The notes under the pieces: generated by a model
Databases searched by the model: none
Seen by the model: only the letters and a program-made list of their open reading frames with translations
What the model was told of the DNA's origin: nothing
Source of the DNA: Pictodentalium vernedei
Taxonomy: Eukaryota > Mollusca > Scaphopoda > Dentaliida > Dentaliidae
Length of the DNA: 64,000 nucleotides
Direction of reading: 5' to 3'
Assembly: GCA_031216915.1 (NCBI GenBank)
Contig: CM062296.1
Span: 662,657,838 to 662,721,837, forward strand
Program-made: the position numbers and the translations under genes
Shown: one piece after another, positions 36,358-46,442 of the stretch
Layout of the letters: every line of letters starts with the position of its first letter
How positions within the stretch are numbered: position 1 is the stretch's first letter

Positions 36358-39300
36358 TAGCTCACCTGACTGAAAGTCAGGGTGAGCTATTCTGATCGCT
36401 TTTCGTCCGTCGTCCGGCGTCCGATGTGAAGGTGGTGTTTGGTCTTTTTCTCCCAAACCACTGGCCGCATATTAATGAAATTTCACGTGAGAAAGGGTTA
36501 TGTATGCGGACTTTGATTTTTTGTCAAATTAGGTTTCGGCTCACATTGAGCAGAGGGATGGGGCAAAAATGCTCCAATTCTTAAAAAATCTTCTTCTCAA
36601 GAACCAGCAATAGCAGAGACTTGATATATGGTATGCAGCTTCCTTTTGAGGTGTAGACTCAAGTTTGTTCAAGAGAAGTTGGAGGGGCTATATTTGACGA
36701 TGTTAAAGGAGGAGCAAAAATTTTGGCCCCGCCCCAAATTTCTATTTTCCAAACTGCGAGACCGATTTGAACCAAATTTTACATGAGTGCTTATTGGGTC
36801 ATAAGTACCTAATTTATGCCGAAATTTTTTTCCCCATAGCCCCGTGGGAACCACAGGAGCTAAAAATAGAAAAAAATGAAAACGCCCATATCTCCAAAAC
36901 TGCACGGCACTGAGAATTCTTATTTGTTGTGAAGCTTCCTTAGGACCAACAGCATGGAATGATAAAAAAAAATTGCCATCGGTTTTATCATGGGGTACTT
37001 TTTGGGGAGTTTGAAAAAGTGCTGAGTCAGCATTTTTTAACACTGTGGGTAATGGGAAAAACATAAGACTACTTTTCTCCGAAACCACTGCTCGAAAAGC
37101 TTTAAAATTTCACATATAACATCTTTGGAAGATTGTTTCACATGTTTATTGAAATCAATTGCCTGGGTCGATATTTGGGCTCTCTATGGGAGCCCAAATG
37201 TTTAAATTAGTGCAGTATGAGGAGTATTTTTGAAAAACCTTCTTCTTCAGATCTAGCAATAAGAATGTTTTGATATTTGGTATGCAGCATCCTTAGGGGG
37301 GTGAGATTCAAGTTTGTTGAAGCCAAATCCCTGGGTTCATATTTAGGCTGAAAATTTGGGGTCCCGTTGCGGACTTCGAAATTTTGGACCAAAATCAAAA
37401 AAAAATTTTTTTTGTTTTTTTCTGGCTTTCGGTCAATTTTAAGACAAAAAAAAAATTTTTTTTTTTTCCCCTGAAAATTTGGGGTGTGGGTGGGACTTCG
37501 AAAATTTTAGACCAAAATCCGCAAAAAATTTTTTTTTGTTTTTTATGCATTTCTGTCAATTTTAAGACAAAAAAAAAAAAAAAATTTTCGCCTGAAAATT
37601 TGGGGTCCGGGTGGGACTACGAAAATTTTGGACCAAAATCCGAAAAAAAAATTTTTTGGTGTTTTAGGCATTTCTGTCAATTTTAAGACAAACAATTTTT
37701 TTTTTTTTCCCCTGAAAATTTGGGGTCCGGGTGGGACTTCAAAAATTTTGGACCAAAATACATAATTTTTTTGTTTTTGGACCAAAATGCAGAAATTTTT
37801 TTTTGTTTGTTTTTTATGCATTTCTGTCAATTTTGAGACAAAAAAAAAAAAAAATTTTCCCCTGAAAATTTGTGGTCTGGGTGGGACTTAGAAAATTTTG
37901 GACCAAAATGCAGAAATTTTTTTGTTTTTGTTTTTTATGCTTTTCTGTCAATTTTAAGACCAAAAAAAAAAAATTTTCGCCTGAAAATTTGGGGTCCAGG
38001 TGGGACTTCGAAAATTTTGGACCAAAATCCGAAAAAAAATTTTTTTTGTGTTTTATGCATTTCTGTCAATTTTAAGACTAACAATTTTTTTTTTTTTTTT
38101 CCCTGAAAATTTGTGGTCCGGGTGGGACTTAGAAAATTTTGGACCAAAATGCAGAAATTTTGTTTTGTTTGTTTTTTATGCATTTCTGTCAATTTTAAGA
38201 CAAAAAAAAAAAAAAAATTTTTCCCCTGAAAATTTGTGGTCCGGGTGGGACTTAGAAAATTTTGGACCAAAATCCGGAATTTTTTTTTTTTGTTTTTCAT
38301 TTATTTCTGTCAATTTTAAGACCCCCAAAAAAAAAAAATTTTCCCCCTGAAAATTTGGGGTCCAGGTGGGACTTAGAAAATTTTGGATCAAAATCCAAAA
38401 AAAAATTTTTTTTTGTTTTTTCTGCATTAGGTCAATTTTAAGACAAAAAAAAATTTTTTTTTTTACCCTGAAAATTTGGGGTCCGGGTGGGACTTTTGGA
38501 CCAAAATCTGGAATTTTTGGGGTTTTTTTTATGCATTTCTGTCAATTTTAAGACAAAAAAAAAAAAAAAAATTTTCCTCTGAAAATTTGGGGTCCGGGTG
38601 GGACTTAGAAAATTTTGGATCAAAATCCGAAAAAAAAAATTTTTTTGTTTTTTCTGTGTTTTGGTCAATTTTAAGACAAAAAAAATTTTTTTTTTTTACC
38701 CTGAAAATTTGGGGTCCGGGTGGGACTTAGAAAATTTTGGACCAAAATCCGAAAAAAAAATTTTTTTGTTTTTTATGCATTTCTGTCAATTTTAAGACAA
38801 AAAAAAAAAAAAAAATTTTTTCCCCTGAAAATTTGGGGTCCGGGTGGGACTTGGAAAATTTTGGACCAAAATCCGAAAAAAAAATTTTTTGTTGTTTGTT
38901 ATGCATTTCGGTCAGTTTTAAGACAAAAAAAAAAAAATTTTTTTTACCCTGAATATTTGGGGTGCGGGTGGGACTTCGAAAATTTTGGACCAAAATACAT
39001 AATTTTTTTGTTTTTTGTTTTTTATGCGTTTCTGTCAATTTTAAGACAAAAAGACCATTTTTTTTTTTACACCAAAAATTTGGGGTCCAGGTGGGACTTT
39101 TGGACCAAAATCCGGAAATTAGTTTTAGCGTTTTTTATGCGTTTTAAGAAGAAGAAAAAAAATTAGGCTGAAAGTATTTTGTTTGGGAAAAAAATCTGTT
39201 TTTTATGTGTTTATCTCAATTTTGGGACGTTAAAGTGCAGGAACTGAAAATAGAAGGAAAATCCTGTGTATTGTGTGTGCACAATCGCTTCATCTAGTTG

Positions 39301-39413
39301 GTATATGCTTTTCTTAGGAGGAGCGTATGCAGCTTATTCAAGTCAAGTCCCTGGTTTGATATTTAGACTACCATGTCAGGTGAGCACCCTCAGGCCCCCT
39401 GGGGGCCTCTTGT
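36358..39413 (+). mobile_element. Family A element (A6), nested in E1, with a captured 120-bp satellite
   Basis: The 5' hairpin AGCTCACCTGACT/AGTCAGGGTGAGCT is followed by CGTCCGTCGTCCGGCGTCCG and the family-A left segment. Only about one family-A core unit (to 37345) is present. A 120-bp satellite then takes over (37350-39165), before a last partial core and the 3' end GGTGAGCACCCTCAGGCCCCCTGGGGGCCTCTTGT. Deleting it joins 'gatcat' to 'atttatg', the normal E-core sequence, with no target duplication. Confidence 0.85.
37350..39165 (+). repeat. 120-bp satellite with paired A and T tracts, about 15 units
   Basis: CTGAAAATTTGGGGTCCGGG recurs about every 120 bp (37350, 37471, 37593, 37712, 37862, 37981, 38104, 38228, 38348, 38468, 38579, 38701, 38825, 38949, 39071). 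One interval is about 150 bp. Each unit has A-tract/T-tract blocks of 8-17 bases and CTGTCAATTTTAAGAC. Open frames on both strands encode only Lys/Phe-rich repeats of the unit and are not genes. Confidence 0.93.
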
Positions 39414-39860
39414 ATTTATGCAGGGATTTCATTGTAACTTTTTAGGATCACTCCAGATGATGCCCAGATGAGATTGTCCCCTATGGTTGCGATCATTCAA
39501 CCATGATGGCTGCCCGAGCCCGAAGCCCGAAAACCTTTAGCACAGTCTACAGGTGATATTTATGAAGGGATTTCATTGTATCTTGGTAGGTTGACTTCAT
39601 ATAATGTCTACATGAGAACGTCCCCTTTTGGACACGATTGGGCAACTGTGACGGCTTCAGGGGCCCAAAGCCCAAAAACCTTTAGAACAGTCTACTGATC
39701 ATAATTATGAAGGGATTTCATTGTAGCTTGGTAGGATGACTCCAAATAGTGTCCAGATGAGAACGTCCCCTTTTGGTCACGATCATTCAGCTTTGATGGC
39801 TGCCCGAGCCCAAAAACCTTTAGCATGTCTGTAGGTCGTATTTATGGAAGGATTTCATTG

Positions 39861-40456
39861 TCCCCCGACCCTTCGGGGGACTATTGTAATCAGCAGTGTC
39901 CGTCCGTCCATCCGTCTGTCCGTGCGTGCGTCCATCCGTCCATCCGTCACACCCTTGTCCGGATGATAACTTTAGTTTGGATGATTTTACTGAAACTAAA
40001 TTTGGTATGTGTCTTACTTGGGTGGAAATGCAGGTCAAGTTCGAAAATGGGCACGCTCCACTGATTTCTACTGGATTTATTCCCCTTTTTCGACTTAAAA
40101 AATACAGTTTTTGTGTTGTCCGGATGATAACTTTAGTTAGGATCATTTGATTGAAACGAAATTTAGTATGCTGCTTATTTGGGTGGAAATGCAGGTCAAG
40201 TTCGAAAATGGGCACGCTCCACTGATTTTTACTGGATTTATTCCCCTTTTTCGACTTAGAAAATACGGTTTTTGTGTTGTCCGGATGATAACTTTACTTT
40301 GGATCATTTGATTGAAACGAAACTAAGTATGTGGTTTAATTGGTTGGAAATACAGGTCAAGTTAAAAAATGGCCATGCTCTGCGAACAAATTGCATCCTA
40401 ACAGCTCCCTTGAATTTGCCATCTTGGTCGGGGGACCGGGGGCGTTGCCCTTGTTG
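39861..40456 (+). mobile_element. Small hairpin-headed element F, nested in E1
   Basis: The 5' hairpin is GTCCCCC..GGGGGAC (39860-39881) and a tract of CCGT/CCAT/GCGT tetramers (39900-39950) follows. The core has TGTCCGGATGATAACTTTA at about 39956, 40117 and 40278 (161-bp period), and a small 3' hairpin GGGC-GTT-GCCC is followed by TTGT. Left flank '..atttcattg' and right flank 'taacttg..' rejoin to the E-core sequence 'atttcattgtaacttg'. At most a 3-bp target duplication is possible. Confidence 0.78.
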
Positions 40457-41777
40457 TAACTTGTTAGGTTGACTCCATATAATGCCTAGATGATGACATC
40501 CCCTTTTGGTCGTGGTTGGTCAACTGTGATGGCTGCAGGTGCCTGAAGCCCGAAAATCTTGAGCACAGTCTGCAGGTCATATTTATGAAGGGATTTCATT
40601 GTAACTTCATAGGATCACTCCAGATGATGTCCAGATGAGAATGTCCCCTTTTGGTCGATCATTCAACCATGATGGCTGCCCAAGCCTAAAGCCCGAAAAC
40701 CTTTAGCACAGTCTTCAGATCATATTTATGAAGGGATTTCATTGTAACTTGGTAGGTTGACTTCATGTAATGTCTAGATGAGAACAGCCCCTTTTGGACA
40801 CCATGAGGCAACTGTGTTGGCTACAGGGGCCCAAAGCCCGAAAATCTTTAGCACAGTCTACAGGTGATATTTATGAAGGGATTTCATTGTATTTTGGTAG
40901 GATGACTCTAAATAATGTCTAGATGAGAACGTCCCCTTTTGGTCGCGATCATTCAGCCTTCATGGCTGCCCGAACCCAAAACCCCAAAACCTTTAGTATA
41001 GTCTATTGGTCATATTTATGGAAGGACTTCATTGTAACCCGTAAGTTTGACTCCATATAATGCCTAGATGATGACATCCCCTTTTGGTCGTGATTGGTCA
41101 ACTGTGACGGCTTCAGGGGCCCGAAACCCCAAAACCTTGAGCACAGTCTACAGGTCATATTTATGAAGGGATTTCATTGTAACTTTGTAGGATCACTCCA
41201 GATGATGCCCAGATGAGAATGTCCCCTTTTGGTTGCGATCATTCAGCCATGATGGATGCCAGAGCCCAAAGTCCAAAAACCTTTAGCACAGTCTACAGGT
41301 CATATTTATTAAGGGATTTCATTGTAACTTGGTAGGTTGACTTCATATAATGTCTAGATGAGAATGTCCCCTTTGGACGCAATTGGGAAACTGACGGCTA
41401 CAGGGGCCCGAAGCCCGAAAACCTTTAGCACAGTCTACAGGCCATATTTATGAAGGGATTTTAATGTAACTTGATAGGATGACTCGTTTTGGAATAATTT
41501 CACTGTAACTTGGTAACTTTTGTTGATTTACGTTAACTGTGAGGGCCACATACATTAACTGTGAGGTCATATTAACCCACCCCTCAGCTCTTTAGTACAG
41601 TGTACACCTCATATTTTTTTCATCATAAACACAGCATACAGGGAACAGAAATGAACATATTCCCAATTATCACAATTCTTGTCTTATTTCATAATCCTTT
41701 CATAAACATTGAACATTATCCTTTTCATCAAATACAACACACAAGTTAAGCTACAGTGTCATTGACACTTTCATTTT

Positions 41778-43094
41778 TAACTGAATTATCTCATCTGGAA
41801 TTCAGAATTTTTGTTGATTTCAATATGAAATGAACAAATCTGGAAATTAAATTCTCTGTCCTGAATCACATGTTTGTAATGGTATTATTCCACACAGTGA
41901 CCATTCCAGTTATAGCTAGAACAGCACTAAACAAGTAAAGAGGAAAATGTTTTACATAATGGAGCCACCTGTAAAGTTTTAATATGAATAGATTGTTGAC
42001 AGTGCACTGTAAAGTGCAGAAACTAAATTAAAAACTCTTATTCCTAACTGAGAAACATCAGGGGTCCTTTTACAAACAACAGTGACATAACCACATTCTG
42101 TATAAGTTTAAAAGCAGGGGAAATGCTGACAGAGGTATGTGAGAGGTGGGCTCTTCCAATAATTTTCACAGTTGGGACATTGTCATCTGAATTCAAGTCT
42201 TAGATAGTGATTTGCTCTTGCTAGTAATCATATACAACAATATATTAATTGAAAATAGAATATGTTTTCATTTTTGGAATTCACTAAAAAAAACTTTCTA
42301 CAATCCATTAAAATGAGGGTTCATAAGCTGAGTTTAAATGCCTTTTATCTGGTTTTGGCCATTACATTGAGTAAAGAGTTGCTTTTGATGAGACATTGCA
42401 CAAGGTCAGGTACTTAACCCTTTGAACACATAAGACCGATTTTTCTGTCTGAGGCATAATTTCATCCCATTTTTGTTTTATTATAAGATGTCTGTACACA
42501 AGGCACTGATGATAAATAATAACTGCAGTCTGCAGCCGTCTGGCTGCAGACTGCAGTTATTATTTTATCGCCCTGTGTACTGATACTGAACTGACCCATC
42601 TCACTGTAAGTGTACACAAAGGCGATGCCATTCCAGGAAATGAGGATACAAAGGGTTAATAGTGAATTCTTTTTCGTAACCAGAAAGTGTGACTAATGCA
42701 GTGCACACTCACTGAGGAAAAATTATCACTCAATAAGGCTACATGTTCAATGCACAGTATTAGTCAGTATTAGTCACGTAATAGAGATGATTTTATTTAT
42801 TTACCAGAAAGAAGAGTCACTAACCCTGTGCATTCCACAAAATTAGTTGGTAAGCTAACCTGTACTGATTAACCATAGGCATTGCACAGGATTAGCTGAT
42901 AGACTGTCATATACACTAAGTAAGGCTATAAAAATCCACATGACCAGTTAGTTACATGTCACACAGGATGCAGGATTCAAGGAACTAATGGAAATACTTA
43001 TACTGGATTGTGGAAATTTTTTAAAGTGAATTCCAAAAATGAAAACATATTCTATTTTCAATTAATATCTTGTTATACTTTCATACAAAACTTG
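41778..43094. other. Unassigned DNA with MITE remnants
   Basis: 42311-42381 is the right half of the TTAA-ended MITE (AATGAGGGTTCATAA .. GGTTTTGGCCATTACATTGAG). A complete different MITE follows at 42414. No exon is recognised. Confidence 0.45.
42414..42659. mobile_element. TTAA-ended MITE, second family, with GC-rich internal hairpin
   Basis: The ends are TTAACCCTTTG and CAAAGGGTTAA, a perfect 11-bp inverted repeat. The centre (42494-42580) folds with arms GTACACAAGG..GATAAATAATAACTGCAG and their near complement. The inner perfect stretch is ATAACTGCAGTCTGCAGCC/GGCTGCAGACTGCAGTTAT. The 246-bp length is close to the 248-250 bp of the other TTAACCCTTT MITE, but the interior is unrelated. Confidence 0.82.
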
Positions 43095-43451
43095 TGGTTC
43101 TTGTTGATCACCAAAGGTAAGCAACTTTGAGCCGGGTTGGTCCTTGAATGGGTGACCGTCTGAGCGACCAATTCGGACTCCCGTGTTGTGTCCTTGGGCA
43201 AGGCACTTAACCCTGATTGTCCACATGGAGGCACGATGATACTAAGGCATACTGCACGTCGATGGTGCGCATGTCTTCAACCAATCTAACCCTGCCTGTG
43301 TTGCAGTGTGGAGTTACGATGTTGGAGAGCTAACGGCTGCTCGGTGGTTCTCTCCGGGTACTCCAACTTCCTCCACCTGTAAAACTGTCATGGTAATGAT
43401 TAGCCATTGTGCAGAAATATGTGACCTTAAACACTAATAAATAAATAAATA
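43095..43451 (+). repeat. 5S rRNA-headed SINE with 12-bp target duplication
   Basis: The head (43095-43170) is not tRNA-like. It follows the 3' half of 5S rRNA, with AAGCAAC, GAGCCGGGTTGGTCCTTG and ATGGGTGACCGTCTGAG in the order and spacing of the 5S internal control region. From 43171 the body (TGTCCTTGGGCAAGGCACTT, 'atctaaccctgcctgtg', 'cttcctccacctgtaaaact') and the (AATA)n tail are the same as in the tRNA-headed copies. The exact flanks ATACAAAACTTG (43083-43094 and 43452-43463) define the copy. 5S-derived heads define the SINE3 class. Confidence 0.88.
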
Positions 43452-43732
43452 ATACAAAACTTGATTTGGTATGTGAACTTTAGTCACACACACAGTTGGT
43501 CACACAAATTGAGGTTGGTAGTATCAGATTCACGGTGTTGGGAGCCCAGCATGGCTAATTTGGAGTACTACTGGTTATGGGACTTTAATTAAATAATAAG
43601 CTGCATTACGACAACTACATTTATATTTATTACATGCCTGTTCTATGAAATCACCATCTACAGCAACACTAAACCATGTGGAAAATGAAAATCTGTTACA
43701 AACATGTGCAGAACGGAAATTGTTGATGGACT

Positions 43733-43992
43733 ATTTCTTATCAACCTACCTTACAGTTGTTTACTACAGGCTTGCACTACAGTGGAAGAACCTAACTTGG
43801 ATAAAATACTCTCTATTTTAATATTTCCCAAGAGATTTGGGAAAGAAAAGTGGTGTAAAAACACCACGAAAAAATAAGCCAAAACTGGGTCGAGCGCCAT
43901 CAGCGCACACCCAGTAAGGGACGCTCTTCTCTTAGTACAATTCCACGACTTCCGTTAACCAGTGCGCAAGCAGTAATCAAAACCATTCTTCT
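43733..43992 (+). repeat. DIRS left inverted terminal repeat
   Basis: Positions 43932-43992 are matched in inverse orientation at 49249-49309 with one difference seen (CCAGTGCG versus CCAATGCG). Positions 43733-43931 are matched in inverse orientation at 53192-53420 with about 90% identity by eye, for example CTCTTCTCTTA and GGGTCGAGCGCCATC. Confidence 0.92.
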
Positions 43993-44462
43993 TTTATCCG
44001 TGCAACGTGGTTGACGTGTTGCCATCTTTGCTTTATGGTACAGTGATAATTCAACTCGTCGATAATGGTTTTCCTGTGAATGGATTATGGATCTGAAGAT
44101 CGTATAATAACAGGACTGTGTTTTATATATTCTCGTTAATATTTTCAACCACATTCTTATTGTATATTATTTATTATTCCGTTTTCGCGAATGTTTTTTC
44201 GACATCGTGTCAACGCGGTTTGACAAGGGACGCTGTCATTTCGGGGCCTCCCGACTCGACCACGTCTGGTGAGAATTACTCCCCCTCTGTGGGGGATGTG
44301 CAGATCCTCCCGCACCAGCGGGGGGTGGGGAACGCTGTCGTTTCGGGGCCTCCCGACTCGACCACGTCTGGTGAGAGTTATTCCTCTTCCGTGGGGGATG
44401 TGTAGTTTGTTTTTTTTTACCGTGGTGGATACTGCGGGAGCTGTTGGATTTCTGGTGAAGAG

Positions 44463-46385
44463 ATGCCTGGTTCCGGGACTATGCACCCTCTCCAGTCGAC
44501 ATCTGAGGCTGTCACTAGGGTTGTGACTCCTCCTTTGGAGGCCGAGCTAGGTGGCACTCTCCCTTTTTCCTCCAGTTCCAACAGCTCCCGTCGTATCTGC
44601 TGCTACTGTTCCATCTACAACGTCATCGGGCACTGTTTTGTAGCCAGCCTCAGCTTATCCCTGCAAGGGTCTGCAGAGATGTCTGTAGTGTGACTGTGGG
44701 GTATTGGCCTCAGCCTTCCCCGACTTCAACTCGGCGAAGTCGGAAGTGGCTGCCAACTGAACCCCCTGCTGTGTCCTCTCAGCCGTTGAGCACAGCAGTG
44801 TATACCTGCAGTGGTCTGCAGCGGTGTCTGGTAGTGTAGACATGGGGGTATCGGCCTCAGCCTTCCCTGACTTCAACTCGGCGAAGTTGGAAGTGGCTGC
44901 CGGCCTGACCCTCTACTGTGGTCTCTGCGCTGTCGAGTACCACAGTTTTGTCATTGGCATTTTCCGTCCACTCATTCTGGTCACACAGCCAGTTTTGCAG
45001 GACCAACGCCTTCTGTGCAGCCTGGACCTTCTGCCCCGCAGAGGTCCATGGCAACTCTCCTGAGTTCCCGCTATGTTGATCCTTGGGGTGTGTCGTACCC
45101 CTATACACGTCTGCCCTCAGATGTTTTGACTGCTGCCCGTCGCCCCGCTTCAGGAGTATTGGAGGATCGTGACCCTTCGCTGGTAAAGAGGGTCAGGTGT
45201 GAAGCCACTTTGCTGGTTCGTCCCCATGTCGAACCGGCTGGTACGGGCAGTGAGCTTAGGGAGGCCCTCTCCTTACTCACTGAGGTTCTGTCCAAGAGCC
45301 TTCCCATTGCTTCCAGCGAGGCAGCGAGTGGTTTCCATGGGAGGCGTCGACTGGTTTGCCCACAATGGGCTATGTGTCTTCCGACTCCGGGGAGGAGTCA
45401 GACATCCTTGATGTCGAGAGCCAGCAGTCTTCTGACTTGGGGGCAGCTCTTGACTTTGTGTTTGGGTTCCTTCCGGATCTCAAACCATCAAACCAGCCGA
45501 CAGTGTCAGCCAGACCGCGATCATTGGTTGCGCGCCTACAGCCTGTGGAGCAACCTGCTTCTGGGCGTCTTCGACCGTGCCAGTCAGTACTGGTGGTTGA
45601 AGCATTTTCAGCCTTGGACTCTAAGCTGAGTTCCAAGGCTATGAAGGCTCCGTTCTTCACCAGGGTTGACACCTTTTTGCCTCCGGTGCATTATCGTTAC
45701 TACGATTTCACCAATCCGTCAGTCTGCCAGACTTCGACGGTTTTGGATTAGGACTCCAATTCCCTCGGGCTTTCCAAGCCCAAGTCTTCCATCATTCCTA
45801 TGATGACTCTGGAGTCCATGTTGGGCTTATCGAGAGGAATGCTGGGTATGCTTCTCTCTCTGATCACGTCGCCTCTGCCTTAGCTGCCTATCTGCCTCCA
45901 GATATAGGTTTGACGATCTACAGGCTCCTTTGCGTGTGCTGTCCAAGGTGCTCATGCATCTTACTCACACGCATGCCTGTGACACGGCTATTTTGGAATT
46001 AGTTCGAAGGGTCTCTGTGCTGGACACAGGCCAATCCCTTCCTGGGGGCAGCGTGCTGCTCTTCAATCTGCTTCTTTGGCAGGTCTGCTACTGTTCCATG
46101 GGTTCCGTGTCGATGGTCCGGGATGACGTCCTACGTCATTCCAAAGATCAGTTGCTGCTTCGTCAGATTGATCAGCCTTCTAGGGGAGGCAGGGACCATT
46201 CAAAGCCTAAAAAGTACCCTTCTGCTTCCTCTGCGAAGCAAAGGGCTGATCCTTCTGCCACCCCTTCTACTTCTTACTCATGGGGTAAGGGTAAGCGTCG
46301 GCAGGCTAGAGGGAAGTCTCAGGATTCTTCATTCAGTAGAGGAGGTGGTTTCTCCTCTCGCGGGCCTCGTCGGGGCTCGAACTGA
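44463..46385 (+). pseudogene. DIRS gag-like region, broken
   Basis: In DIRS elements the first reading frame encodes a gag-like protein that packages the RNA. Here it is split. A segment at 45356-45751 contains SDSGEESDILD and a VDTFLPPVHYRYYDF stretch and stops at TAG 45749. The frame continues to about 45880, and a shifted frame covers SDHVASALAAYLPP. The last part (45930-46385) ends in a basic Ser/Gly/Arg-rich tail (KGKRRQARGKSQDSSF), as is common in such proteins. The 5' part holds two tandem duplications: about 105 bp at 44231/44336 and about 150 bp at 44701/44850. Identification rests mainly on position ahead of the RT and on the basic C-terminus. Confidence 0.6.
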
Positions 46386-46442
46386 AGGTCCTGACCTGGA
46401 TTCGTCCCAGGTTGGAGGAAGGATAGCATAGTTTGCAGACTG

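Larger units (their letters stand above)
35377..41777 (+). mobile_element. Element E, copy 1, interrupted by A6 and F1
   Basis: The 5' hairpin is AGCTTAACTTGAC-ATA-GTTAAGATAATCT. A TCTGTTAGTCTGTGAG tract and a core with 'tttatgaagggatttcattg' and 'cccgaaaacctttagcacag' (spacing about 145-155 bp) follow. The 3' module is 41470-41777, ending AAGTTAAGCTACAGTGTCATTGACACTTTCATTTT. The same 5' and 3' modules occur uninterrupted at 55790-57568, which proves that the 6.4-kb span is one element with two insertions (36358-39413 and 39861-40456). Confidence 0.82.

Noticed and set aside
37384..39166. Overlapping reading frames on both strands with Lys/Phe-rich products
   Set aside because: They are translations of a 120-bp A/T-tract satellite. 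The same peptide repeats every 40 residues in several frames and on both strands.
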